From Pyrenopolyporus hunteri (lineage: Eukaryota > Ascomycota > Sordariomycetes > Xylariales > Hypoxylaceae), in contig CADCXC010000003.1 in the NCBI GenBank assembly GCA_902806595.1, positions 3,100,001 to 3,164,000 of the forward strand: a stretch of DNA of 64,000 bases. Direction: 5' to 3'. Positions 11,763 through 22,520 of the stretch are shown here, piece by piece (the first letter of the stretch is position 1; every line of letters begins with the position of its first letter). The notes under the pieces are model-generated. The model was not told the origin of the DNA. It made no database searches and worked only from the letters and a program-made list of their open reading frames with translations. The translations under genes and the position numbers were made by a program.

Positions 11763-13118
11763 ATGACATCTATCCTTCCTAGGAACGGTCCTCCAGCTGA
11801 GAAGGCGGATTCTGTTCCATCCCAAACCACCCGTCGCCGATATAGCATGGCAGAAAAGATGCCTTCGGCCCGCCGCTTCCTGACTCTTTTCTTTGGGCTG
11901 CTCATCACGGCTGGCCTAGCCAATGCTGTTCTCGGCCAGCAGTCTTCCAAAGAGGTCTCAACCGAAAGCAAGACTGACCATGCCGTACACCGCGACGACT
12001 CGACTTTCTCGCGGCTGCTGAGCTCGGCCTCTCCCCAGTCTCTTCACGAGTTTCTTCATGCCTACTTTCCTGGTACTTACAAACATGGTGTTTATGACTC
12101 CGATCACTCGGCCATGGAGGTCATCCATGCAAACGACCCGGAGTTGGCGACGTCTATCGTGCAGATGGCGAAAAGACAGCAGTCTGGCAACGATACGACT
12201 TCGGTGACCACCAGCACGGCCACGGACTCTGAGACTACAACGTCCGCGAGTGAAACTAGCACGACCGAAGAGACCTCTACATCGGACACGTCGTCGACAT
12301 CCATGAGCTCGCCTTCGGATACGTCAACATCTATATCTACCGAGACTACCACAACCCAGACCAACCCAACAACGACAACATCAACCTCGGACTCTACTGA
12401 GGCGACGAGCACTCCTGGTACGTCTACTGATTTTTCAACCGAAAGACCCTCGAAAACCACTACCAGCATCAGCGCACCCTCAATATTCTCGTCTTCTACT
12501 TTGATCCCTACCACACTTCCATCTTCCTCTCATTCATCGTCCAGGGGTAGGTCTAGCAAGAAGCTGTTGCGTTTATCTTCTAACCTTGCCCCCCTTACTC
12601 CTCGACACTAGTTTTCTCATTGGTTTAGCGTCTAGCTTCCCGACTGGATCAGTCTTTCAAGTAGTGCATATATATTACATATGAAAGATCTATACGAAGG
12701 GCGTTAGGGCTAACCGCACTTCCAGACTCAACCCTAGCAACTACGACCACGTCTAGCGCTAGCACTACTAGGCCACCTAGAACGTCTACGTTCACTTCTA
12801 CGCTTCCCGGAGGAGCTGTTGTACGTATTGGATTCCATTTATTCCTTTTCGTATTTAGTCTCGGCCTAGACTCTTGAGCTTTTTCCATAGGCTCTGGATG
12901 GGCCTGGTACTATTATCTGAGGAGAACACATTGCTAACTTGCGAATACTGCAGACGACGATGACTTCGGTTGAGGTAGTAACTCCTGGGGCACCGGAAGA
13001 AGCGAGCACAACCGGCTCCTCTGGGAGTCTGCAATCTGGTCCTGCTCTGCCTCTCGCCAGAAAGCCGGCGGTAGAAGTCATCATCGGTGTGCTTGTTGGT
13101 GGGGCGTTCCTTGTATAG
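11763..13118 (+). CDS. Secreted Ser/Thr-rich GPI- or membrane-anchored wall protein (three exons)
   Basis: Exons 11763-12546, 12726-12820 and 12954-13118 give 347 residues. A signal peptide begins at the second or third in-frame Met (11847 or 11859: MPSARRFLTLFFGLLITAGLANA), so translation probably starts there rather than at the first ATG. A short non-repetitive domain (HEFLHAYFPGTYKHGVYDSDHSAM) is followed by a long Ser/Thr/Glu-rich segment that would be heavily O-mannosylated. Spliced exons restore the fungal wall-protein pattern TSTFTSTLPGGAV then TTMTSVEVVTPG, ending in a short hydrophobic C-terminus (EVIIGVLVGGAFLV) just before the stop, as in GPI-anchored proteins. All three junctions keep phase. 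The role is likely cell surface or wall; no enzyme motif is visible. Confidence 0.72.
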
Positions 13119-13865
13119 CACGCGCCCTAGTTTCCGTTCCCATCTCGTTCTCAAATCCTGGCGTTAGCAACATAATCAGAGCGGAGCATTCTTATTTGGG
13201 CGCCAATATTGCATACGGGGGAATTGACGGCATCTACACTCATTTAGACACTCACGGGAAATTGGTATAGAGAAAGGGTTAACTTGAAGCATGATGGAGT
13301 GTCGATACATATCATAAAATAGTTGGCACATTCCACCCGCGTTAGGGCATTGTACGGAATAATGTTCGGCAGGGAATATAGTAATTTTTCGGCTCATTTT
13401 CGTCAACGGAAAGTCGTATAGATCATTTGCATAATAGCACCGATATTTCATAATCCGTGCTGGAGGTGACGGGGGTCAATGGGGGGTGACTTGGCTCTTA
13501 CGAAATCCCGGAGACGGAAATAGCCGTCAGGGCTATTGGCGCCTCCGCGGTCGCGATGAAACTTCGGAAGATATCATCAAGTGAACCATTAGTAAAATAA
13601 TATAAGATACGCAGGGAAACTTTGGAAGAACCGAAGCTGAGGGATTCGACGCGAGAACAACAAATCGAACGAAGTCCGCGGATATCGCGTACGCTACCTA
13701 GGCGGGTATGATTCTACTACACCAGGAAAGTAAAAGAAGACCGAACCCCGTTGGCTATCATAGGTGCTTCTCCTCCCTGCTCTCTTCTTCTACGTCCTTA
13801 GCCACTCACACCTGTCACCTTCGGCCCCGGAAAGGGTTGGCTAGGGGGGGATTCATTGGGATGGA
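13119..13865. other. Gene-free stretch
   Basis: Convergent gap between the wall-protein gene and the FAM32A-like gene. No convincing frame is seen on either strand. Confidence 0.4.
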
Positions 13866-14325
13866 CTATCCCGGACCGATCTTGGGCATGTCGTGATGTT
13901 CACTCAACTTGGAGAGATACGTGTTGAGGCCCTCGACTCTCTCCTTATGCGTCTTTCGGAATTCTGAGGCTACCTTGGGGTCCTCGAGCATTTTTAACAT
14001 CTAGTTCGCGATGCCACCGTCAGTAATAGAGACGCCGGTTCACCTGGGCAGGATGAACAGAACGTACTTTTTTCCTGTTGGCTTCCTCGTGCCGCCGTTC
14101 GGCCTCCGTCTTGTGCTCAATCGCGCCGCCGTCATCTACGTCCTTGTCGCCATCTTCTCGTGGTATCTCCTCGGTTTCCTTGGCGATGGACTTGTCTTCC
14201 GCGGAGAGGGAGCGGTCGAGGTTCGGGGCTTTGGTCTTCTTTTTCTTCTTAGTCTTCTGCACTTTTCCGCCTTTCAGCTTAAGGACGCCGCCCCCGCCCG
14301 CCGGCATGTAGTCGTCCGCTGGCAT
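13866..14325 (-). CDS. FAM32A-like nuclear protein (two exons)
   Basis: Exons 14325-14068 and 14000-13866 give 130 residues. The start MPADDYMPAGGGGVLKLKGGK, a long Lys-rich basic tract (KKKKKTK), the central TEAERRHEEANRKK and the end THKERVEGLNTYLSKLSEH with the terminal DMPKIGPG match the conserved FAM32A/DUF1754 layout. Human FAM32A is a splicing factor that assists 3' splice-site docking in the spliceosome; the fungal role is inferred by homology. The second exon is not seen as a long frame and was found by joining across a GTACGT...CTAG intron of 67 bases with phase kept. The family is normally about 110-140 residues, so it looks complete. Confidence 0.9.
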
Positions 14326-15384
14326 CCTGTCCGGTATGTGTATGCGGTCGAATGAGGTAAAACGTTGTCCTTGAGAGTTGAGTTCTCGGCGGATGGGAAT
14401 TTGAACGTTTAAGACGCTTAAACCTTGTACATTAGGTACCTAGATACCTACCTACCTCGTAGGTAGGTACCTAGGTATATAAGTGTGTTGCACCGAAAGC
14501 AGAATATTACGTAAACAATGTGACCCACATAACCGACCGACCCCCCATTTCAATAAATAGTAATTTTTCTTGTCCCAAAAATTTATCTTCCTTTTCTTTT
14601 CTTCTTCTTCAGATCAAAAAGTATTTCACAGAGTAGCCACGACCGTCACCTCGACATCCTTACAGTGACGAGTTGCCATTCTCAAATTGAGAATCACTCT
14701 GGAGATTAAATTCCTTATTAGGAAGTCTCCCGGACGTCCTCGGACCGTGTGCGGGAGATGTCGAAAAACGAGGGAACATGAGCACGAAATTGCCAATGCA
14801 TTGCGCTCGCCTTGAGCCGGCATTCCGAGTTTGTTGTTGATTGCGAGAGCGAGCGCGTCGAGTCTCAAACCCTTCTAAACTCGTCATGCCTGGCCCCCTC
14901 CCCGTGATCAAAACGGTGCTGCTCTCATGCTCGCGCAAAGGAATGTGTCGAAATTCCGAAGCATTCTTCCATTAGACAGGCCCATCCTTTAGTAGCAATG
15001 GGGTTTCTGTTGTGATCCTCACCTGAATGCTATGCGGTATTGACTCCTCGACGTGCCAATGTTTGGCCCGTGTTTGGCCCGTGTTCGCAATATTGTCTTG
15101 AATAGTTGTTGCTTATAAAAGATGCCACAGCTTCCTAGCTACACCTTCATAGCCCTTCCCTAGTCATCCGCTCCCTTCGCGTATAGTCATTCGTTAACGG
15201 CCATCTCGGCTACCACATTCATTTGATACACACTACCTGCCTATATGCGCAATACATCATCGTACCTAGGTATACAGGACGCTTGCCTTTTCTATGGTGC
15301 AACAAGACGTCCCGATCGATACCGACTATAAGTTAAGCGTAGTTAGACGCGAACGGAAACCGCACTTGGGAGTAGAACGCCAGC
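14326..15384. other. Gene-free stretch with palindromic repeats
   Basis: A dense TACCTAGGTA-type cluster lies at 14430-14480. Two overlapping minus-strand frames between 14626 and 14938 show no recognisable features. A 5' exon of the next gene may be hidden here but was not found. Confidence 0.4.
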
Positions 15385-16173
15385 ATGCCCTTCTTTAACG
15401 TAACCTCGACGGCAACGTTTCTATCGTGCACTTCGCCCCCGGTAACTCTACCGCCGCCTCTAGTAACGCAGACCGCCCTCTCTTCGGTGACCCAGACTCT
15501 ATACACATCCGTGTACGAGACAGTCCTACCAGCAGCTTGCGAGACCAGCCAATGGATAGCCACCTACACCATCACGGAAATTTGTTCTGGTAACCCGTCC
15601 GACTATGTCACCTCTGCGATCCCCCCTGGGTTTGTTGTGACAACGGTGGTCTGCCCCTCCTGTCAGCCTACTGAGATTGAAATCACTTGCCCCGGCGCTC
15701 AACCCACGCGTACGGGATCACGCACAGTTGCCGTTACGGGCAACGGCGTTACCGCTACGATTCCTGCCTCACCAGCTGATACAGGCAATCCCGGGGTTAA
15801 ACCCGTGGGAATAGCCATCTTTCCTGGTACCGCGAGCAGCGGCACAAGCAACGCCGGTAGCCCGCCGGGGCCTTCCAGCTCATGCTCTGGGTCTGGTGGT
15901 TGTGCCGGTCTGGGCTCTGGTAGCCGTATAGGCTCCGGACCTGGCTCAGGCTCGAGTGCCGGCTCGAGTCCTGGTCCCGGGAGCGGGTCAGGCTCCATCT
16001 GTGGCTCTGTCTCATGTACTTCGTCCGGCCCCTCGTCCGGCTCTGAGGAGGGTAACAATGGTACCCATAATATCCCTCCCTACGTCCTCACCGCCGGGGC
16101 GGCGTCAGGAGGGAACGCTGCCGCGCTCTTCTCAGGTCTTGCTTTTGTCGCCGGCCACTTCTTTCTCTTGTGA
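15385..16173 (+). CDS. Gly/Ser-rich GPI-type cell-surface protein, start uncertain
   Basis: An open frame of 262 residues. The N-terminal half carries the Thr/Pro and Cys pattern of fungal surface proteins (TATFLSCTSPPVTLPPP, TYTITEICSGNPSDYV, PPGFVVTTVVCPSC, ITCPGAQPT). A Gly/Ser-rich linker built from GSGSG-type units follows, then a C-terminal small-residue and hydrophobic segment (ALFSGLAFVAGHFFLL) typical of GPI-anchor signals. There is no signal peptide at the first ATG, although the C-terminus implies secretion. An unrecognised upstream exon, a wrong start, or loss of the leader are all possible. Function is probably structural or adhesive. Confidence 0.6.
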   Translation: MPFFNVTSTATFLSCTSPPVTLPPPLVTQTALSSVTQTLYTSVYETVLPAACETSQWIATYTITEICSGNPSDYVTSAIPPGFVVTTVVCPSCQPTEIEITCPGAQPTRTGSRTVAVTGNGVTATIPASPADTGNPGVKPVGIAIFPGTASSGTSNAGSPPGPSSSCSGSGGCAGLGSGSRIGSGPGSGSSAGSSPGPGSGSGSICGSVSCTSSGPSSGSEEGNNGTHNIPPYVLTAGAASGGNAAALFSGLAFVAGHFFLL

Positions 16174-16309
16174 CTCGAGTCAGCATTGGTCTTCTGTATT
16201 GCAACGCTGTAATGCAATGCATAGGCGTATAGGTAAAATCCGGGTTTATATTTCTTGGATATAGTTCAAAGCTTGTACGCATTTCATTTGTTGTTACGTT
16301 CTCGCTTTA

Positions 16310-16855
16310 GTGTTGACGGCGATCCGATTATACACGTACGTCTTTCATAGCCAACATTTCAACAATTCTGGGCCTTCTTCTGCGGGCTATGGCCTGCATA
16401 TGGCGCCTCCATTCGAATTTAAGGATGCTTCGCGGCCTCGTTCATCCCCTCGACCTAGAGCCCTCATCGCCTCCCGCTATTCATTAAGACAATGCAGTAC
16501 GGTATTGATCTCGGCGGGGGAGGACGTTGTCGCCCACCCGACTCGCTTCGAGCATTATGCCCGCAACAAAGGAGTTCCGTTGATCTGCTTCTGGCAGAGA
16601 TCTGTTGGTGGGTGGCGATACGTACGTACCTACATACCTAGGTAATCTACCAGACGGTGAGATTCTCGTTTATCGCTCGGGCGGACCACGCGGCGGAGCT
16701 AGGCTATATCCTCCAGATAGGGACTGGGTTCAACAGCAACGGCCCAAGGGATGTTGTTGACATCGTGTTGGTTGATTCGTGAGTTCCCTGTAGAGATTAT
16801 CCAGGGCAAAGAACGCCGGGGCGGACCGCGGCTGACTAGATGTAGTGATGGATAG
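16310..16855 (+). CDS. Possible small gene or gene relic, unknown function
   Basis: A tentative model joins 16310-16621, 16654-16778 and 16840-16855 (150 residues). The best coding signal is the second exon, with TVRFSFIARADHAAELGY and QIGTGFNSNGPRDVVDIV, ending at a GTGAGT donor. The first exon ends at a GTACGT site after VGGWRY in matching phase. Against it, the first intron would be only 32 bases, unusually short for this genome, and part of it is the intergenic TACCTAGGTA repeat. I do not recognise the family. It may be a decaying gene invaded by the repeat. Confidence 0.25.
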
Positions 16856-17424
16856 TATCGAAAATGGGATTCCTGCGTATCGTTTAGCTCTTGCGACGAC
16901 CTGTCTTACCGTCTTCCTACCTAGTGTATATACACGGCAACTTCACAGCGTAAGACAATCCGCCGTTTATATACGTTGCAGGGTTAGAGGACTTCTAGGC
17001 GCGGGTCGCCCGATTGTGCGACCGTAGAGGTGAGTATAGGAGCCTAGGTACCTAGGTATGTATGTACCTGGCCGTCGCCGCGTATGGGTACGGTGCCTAT
17101 GCGTACCTAGGTAGGCACCTAGGGGTACCTGCCTACCACGTATGGAGGTATGCGGAAGTATTGTGCCTACCTACCTAGGTACCTAACGTAATGTACCTAC
17201 GTACCTAGGCATATACGGAGCGGGGTGTTGCATACATGTAGGTATGTACCTAGGTAGGTACATATGTACGTGCAGGTATATACCTACACCTATCTATCAA
17301 AACACTCTAATCAAACTTGAACCTCACCTTACCTACGTGTATCTTACCTACGTGTATCTTACTCATCCATCTGCTCTCGCCCTCTCTACTCTATACGAAC
17401 CCCAATGCCGTTCACGCACGAGGA
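16856..17424. repeat. Dense TACCTAGGTA-type repeat cluster upstream of the GTPase gene
   Basis: Bases 17035-17290 are a dense patchwork of CCTAGGTACC, GTACATAC and related self-complementary units, ending about 130 bases before the GTPase start codon. A tandem copy of TTACCTACGTGTATC lies at about 17330-17362. No gene is seen. Confidence 0.6.
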
Positions 17425-18630
17425 ATGGCCCCGATACCTATAACCATCGTAACCGGCTTCTTAGGCTCGGGCAAGACGACGCTCCTCCTCCACCTCATCC
17501 CTCAGCTCCGTGCCGCCAACCCTTCCTACCGTCTCGCCTTGCTCAAGAATGAATTCGGCGACGTCGCCATAGACTCCCAGCTCGCCTCCTCCAGCGCCGT
17601 CTCCGGCGTCCAGGAGCTCCTCAATGGCTGCATATGCTGTAACCTTGTCGGGCAGCTGAGCACGGCCCTTGCCGAGCTGCGCGAGAGCGTGCGCCCCGAC
17701 CGTATCGTCATCGAGACCTCCGGTTCCGCCTTTCCGGCCACCCTGGCCATCGAGGTCAATAGACTGGCCCGCGACACCGGCCACTACACACTCGACGGCG
17801 TCGTCAGCGTCATAGATGTTGAGAATTGGAAAGGCTACGAGGACACCAGCTATACCGCCCGGATACAGGTACGTCGCTTCCCATCATACCTTGATTTTCG
17901 GGGAATTGTCCCGTCCCTTTGACATTAAGACCTGCAGGCCAGGTATACCGATTTGATCGTCTTCAACAAGTGGGAGGCTTGCGAGGAGCGTAGGTTCGAT
18001 GATTGTCTCGATCGGGTTGGCGATCTCGAGGTCGACGTCGCCTGGGTGAAGAGCGACAGAGGACGGGTTCCTGTTGATATCATTTTCGGTATCGATGGGG
18101 GGCTGGCGCGAGCTCTTGTCGAAAAGCCGAGGGCGAACGGGTCCCGTCATTCCGATCTGGGTGGCCATCACGACCATGACCACGGCCGTAACCACAATCA
18201 CCAAAGCGAGGTCGAAGTCTTGTCCGTTGTCCTGTCTTGCGAGATGAGCGGCGCCGTTAATGCCGCGAAACTGATGGGTCTGCTGCGCTCTGCACCTAAG
18301 GACGAAGTGTACCGGATCAAGTCCATATTAACGGCATCGTCAACGGTCTGGAACTCCGACGAGGATGAGCCTGCTACTCCGACGACGCCGGCACACTGCC
18401 GGGGTAGGTATATATTGAATTGGGCGTTTGGGCGATGGACCTTCACCGTCCTCGACTCCGAGACCACCGAGCCTACCGAGCCTGTTCCTGGCCACCAAAC
18501 CGTCCTTCGCATGACCATGATCCTTGCAAGGCACGAATGCTCGAAATGGAAAAGTAAGCTGGAGACATGCGGGTTGATAGAACTCGATGGCGATAAAAAA
18601 GGCGAGTTAATCGTGACGAGGATCTCCTAG
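17425..18630 (+). CDS. CobW/ZNG1-family GTPase metallochaperone (two exons)
   Basis: Exons 17425-17868 and 17938-18630 give 378 residues. The N-terminus has the P-loop GFLGSGKTT (residues 11-19), then the metal-binding C-x-C-C motif GCICC (Cys69, 71, 72), IVIETSGSA as the switch region, and NKW at 158-160 for base recognition. A His-rich stretch (about residues 219-236, HHDHDHGRNHNH) and a CobW C-terminal domain follow. Family members use GTP hydrolysis to deliver metal, Zn2+ in the ZNG1 branch, to client proteins. Which branch this belongs to was not tested. The ATG at 17425 is chosen because the P-loop then sits where the family places it; an in-frame ATG at 17317 lies in repeat-like sequence. 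The 69-base intron keeps frame. Confidence 0.87.
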
Positions 18631-19168
18631 CCCTAATAGGTGCTGTCCTTTCGGGGATACTAAGACTTCGGATTAGACGCGTTTTGCATGTATTAGCGCG
18701 TTGTAGCTCGCGCCATGTTACCGTATAGTTCATTAGATAGTAATAGATTCCGTAGCCGCGATTCTTACCCGACTTCCTAAATAACTACAGTCGAGATCTT
18801 ATTTAGGACAGTAATAGCAGCGATTCCGGCTACCATACATGGCTGCTCCGTCATCTTGTGACCGACATGAACGACGAGCATGGGGCCCTTGAACAAAATC
18901 ACCAACCCCCTTGACTTGAACTACACACATAACTGCACCTGCTGTGTAAAAGGGGAATAAAATGGCTCAAAACCCCATTGCCAATGCTTTCCTACCCTTC
19001 CACCCCCTGAGAACCCCATCCTCCGCGCTACGTTCGTTGAATCGCTTATACTAGCCTATGCTAGTTGCGGTGTCAACTCCAAAACGTCCAACGCAGCATG
19101 TCACGCGGTATGTTGTTTAGAAGCCAAGCACGCGCGTTGCTTAGTCGAACGCCGAATAGATCATAACC
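18631..19168. other. Convergent intergenic stretch
   Basis: Lies between the ends of the GTPase and F-box genes. No gene or repeat cluster is visible. Confidence 0.4.
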
Positions 19169-21307
19169 TCAGCGCCACAGGTCTCGATCTCCCTTCTTGG
19201 TTCCGTGGCTACTGCTGGGTCGCGGCCAGAGGTCTTCTCTGGCGCTGTTCGAGCTTGCGGTACTCCCCTTCCGCCCATGCCCGCCCACACCTGTTCCGCC
19301 CGGGACTGCTAAAAAGCTACTAGCTCCGGTACCCGGTACGAATACGCTCTTTCTGTCTCCGCCACCAGTCTGCCATCCAGAGCCAACGTCTGCGAGGCCG
19401 TAGCTACTCAGAGGTCGACCGCTGATTGATCCGCCACTACAGCTCTCGCGCCTATTACCCGTACCGCCGTAAGCGTCCAAGGGGTCCACTGAAGAACCAG
19501 ATTAGTGATTTGCTATACGTAAGGCTTGTTTCTTCCGTAACTATATTTCAAGTCACGATCATGAAGAGAAATCAATCTACCAAAAGTTACTCACTTCTGA
19601 AGCTCCCCCAGTCGAGATCGTCCTCGCCCCTCGTAAACACCTCGAGGGTCTGGTTAAGTGGCAGCACACCGTATTCGTGGGGGTGGCCAAGGGCTGCGGC
19701 AAAAGGATTATTAGAGCTGAAGCGTTGGGGGCGTTTGGCAAAACTCCCCGTGGTCGGCGAGGGGCATCCGCTTTCTAGGCTGAACATGCCCGCGCTGCTA
19801 GAGCTACCAGGCCGTTGCTGACCTCCTGCAAAGCTGGGCATGGGAGGCGGGAGCCCGAGAAGCATGTCCGGGAAGTTTTGGTCGCGTACGTACACGGCGG
19901 ACAATCGCGGCAAACCCCCGGCAAAGAGGGAAGATGCCAGATAACCGTAATAGCTACTAGTGATGCTTGTGTAGGGAGACGCGGCTGGCGAAGCTGTGAT
20001 TTCGTAGCGTAGAGTCCGAAGACACCAGTTGGTTAGGGGTGGGATGGGTCCGGAATGGGACGGAAATGCGGAATCTACCTGATCTATGACGGAGAGGGTC
20101 GTGAGGTTTGGCGCATGCGCCAGCACGTCGTGGAGGCTAGACGGTTGAACTCCCGTATTTGACAGAGACAACACTTTGAGCTGTCTCTGCGTCTCCTCCC
20201 TTGTTAGATACGCCACCAAGCCGGCGGAGGTGACCTTGGGCGTGTCTACCAGGATTATTTCTTCCAAGGCTGGAAAAGCTGGTAGGACGCCGTTGTACTT
20301 GAATACGTCGTCGTCCAAAATCCTGGACTCTGTCACCTTGAGAGCTCGCAGGCGCCGAAGGGCTACCAGCACGTGGCGCAGTACTGTCGGATCCATGTTG
20401 ATCCTGGTCAACTCCAACACTTCGAGATTCTGCCATATGCTACCGGTGCTCAAAGACTCCAAGCTCCGCTCGCTCCCACCCGCATAGGTCATTTTCCTGA
20501 GGTTGGGGCAACGGGCCTGGACCTCGAGTTTAAGAGTATGGTAAGCCGGGTCGTCACTAAATAAACCCTCGGGCAGGTCGACGTAGCGGAGGTTAGGTAG
20601 GACCGCAATGGTCCTCGCGAGAGCAGCGGTACTCGATTCCCGCAACATGTAAGGGGTTTTGAAGTATTGAACGAGGGTGCCGAGGCGGGTCGGATCTTCG
20701 CGCAGCGAGCGGCACAGCAATTGCAGCCGGACACTGGCAGTATCTTCGGGGAGGCCGTTGCGATCGAAGCGGCTCCGCCGTTTCCGCTTTTCAGAGAGGT
20801 CGATCTCGCGCTCGCAGTAGTGAACGGAATCAATGCGTATGCTATGGTACCTAGTACGACCGAGGGAGGCTCAGTTAACTAATTTGAAGACTATTTGACC
20901 TACGCGGCGGACAACTGAAACGTCCATATGGGGGAGCGGACTCACATTAGCTTGACGGCGGCCTTCCTCCAGCGCCTACAGACCTGGCCGGCGCGAGAGA
21001 TGTCGCGTAGGTCGCAGAGCATGCAGGCATCCTCTAGCGCACTTTGTTCGCACGTCTCATAGGACTCGTCGCAGCAGTGTGGGCATACAAAGGAGAAAAC
21101 CCTCTCTAGTAGGGGAGGGGGGAGCTCTAGCCAGGGCGCGAATACACAACCCCTCTCGACGGCCGAATTGGAATAGTCGTTCTGGTGTGGGTTGTAGAGG
21201 CGGTATTTGTCTCTCTCCGAGCCCTCTTGGGTTGGCTTCTTGGATGATTGAAGCTGTCGTGAGGACTTCTTGCTACGCCGGAACAACTTCATGACGGCGG
21301 ACTTCAT
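19169..21307 (-). CDS. F-box/leucine-repeat protein (three exons)
   Basis: Exons 21307-20946, 20850-19595 and 19488-19169 give 645 residues. After a basic N-terminus (KLFRRSKKSSRQ) comes an F-box-like segment, LELPPPLLERVFSFV, continuing after a Cys-rich insert (CPHCCDESYETC, CMLCDL) into ISRAGQVCRRWRKAAV. The large middle exon holds leucine-rich-type repeats (LPNLRYVDLPEGLF, LEVLELTRINMDP, RLRALKVTESRILDDDV, LKVLSLSNTGVQPSSL). The C-terminus is Gly/Ser-rich and disordered. Such proteins recruit substrates to SCF (Skp1-cullin) ubiquitin ligases; this role is inferred from the domains. The spliced junction gives VKLMYHSIRIDS, restoring the usual continuation after the F-box. The Cys cluster within the F-box is unusual and could bind zinc. 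Confidence 0.85.
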
Positions 21308-21509
21308 GGCGAGCGTGGATTAAAGGCCAAAAGGGGGGTATACGGATGCACGCGGATGGAACGGGAGAAACGGGGGAAACGAGGGAAACGAGGGAAACAA
21401 GGGAAGCTGGAGTAGCAAGAGTAGCAAGAGTAGCAAGAGAAGCAAGAGAAGCAAGAGAAGCAAGAAAACCATGCCCCTTGATTCTATCGGAGTAACAGTA
21501 GCCAGTCAT
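21273..21509 (-). other. Upstream ORF built on tandem repeats, overlapping the F-box start
   Basis: An ATG at 21509 opens a 78-codon frame that runs over the F-box gene's ATG (21307) in a different frame and stops at 21273. Its middle is translated from AGCAAGAG-type and GGGAAACGAG-type tandem repeats (about 21361-21470), giving SLASLASLATLATLAT-like sequence. If the transcript starts upstream of 21509, this frame would compete with translation of the F-box protein. It is probably not a separate functional protein. Confidence 0.35.
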
Positions 21510-22520
21510 CCGCCGAGGTTACATACGTACCTAGGTACCAGGTATGTATCACATACTCGGGTGGAATGTGTTCCTCCCGCGAGTTGGCTACTTCCGTTCA
21601 TATAGACTACCTATTGTTGAAGGAGAGAACGGAAGAGGATAACCGCCCTAGCATATCGTTACTTACAATACGTGCATCTCCACAAGAGGTTTATAAGGTT
21701 CCAGGGCGCTTTGTTCGAAAAAAGAGAGGGTGGGGATTTAGTGGGGATTTTCGCCCGGGTAGCAGGCATTTGATAGGTGGTAGCTATGCCTATGTAATAT
21801 TGCTACGGCACGTACATCTCGCTTATACCGTGCTAGGTACCTACCTACCTATATGTACCTGCCTTGTACGCAGCATGGACGTTGGGTACCCATCCCATTA
21901 TAGAGCGTTGTCATAGGAGTAGATACGTCATAGTGGCCTTCCACACCAGATGCACGCCAATCCGATACGGCACTCCAGATATCATCACCACTTCCATATC
22001 CATGTGGTTGTACAAATACCATCAAAGCTACCTGCCTACATCCTTACGATTAGGGCGGCTTGGGGAGATACATAAGAGGGGAGTGAACGATATCATATTA
22101 GTAAAAGTTTAGTGTACGGAACCAGCGCAAAGGGTGCCGAATTATATCCCCTATAGTGACTTGCACGTCCAATTTAATATATATTCTCCCTCAACAAGCA
22201 AGGGGAATATGACTTTTTACTACTACTTCTACCACCACTACCACCACTACCACCACCACCTACTACATGCCTCCAATTGCGTTGCCATCCATGCGATCGC
22301 TTTAGGATAAAGATCGAAAGTGAGCCGCATTGCCTATTTATTTCAATCCACGGAAATATATATAAGTATAAATAAATATATATATATATGCATCACTGAC
22401 TACCTACTCCTTTCCCCCCACAAATCCCACTGCAACCTACCTATCTAAATAGTCCTGTTTCGCTAGAAGAATTCGGCGGCGGCGCAGCGCTCGCCCCTAA
22501 TGACTAACTACCGTCTGTCT
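21510..22520. other. Gene-free stretch with microsatellites
   Basis: Short palindromic repeats occur at 21525-21550 and 21835-21860. A CCA/CTA trinucleotide microsatellite lies at about 22222-22266 and a TA-rich microsatellite at about 22355-22390. No gene is supported; the frame from 21566 to 21916 shows no family features. Confidence 0.45.

Noticed and set aside
12104..12514. 136-codon minus-strand Val/Asp-rich frame
   Set aside because: It is the antisense reading of the Ser/Thr repeat of the wall protein.
13176..13451. 91-codon minus-strand frame
   Set aside because: Composition is not coding-like, and no splice partners or recognisable motifs were found.
15699..16058. 119-codon minus-strand Pro/Glu-rich frame
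   Set aside because: It is the antisense reading of the Gly/Ser-rich linker of the surface protein.
17244..17552. 102-codon plus-strand frame over the GTPase start
   Set aside because: It is mostly translated palindromic repeat and runs out of frame into the GTPase gene.
21361..21470. Regular repeats that might suggest a CRISPR array
   Set aside because: Units are 8-10 bases, directly tandem and without unique spacers, in a eukaryotic genome; it is a minisatellite.
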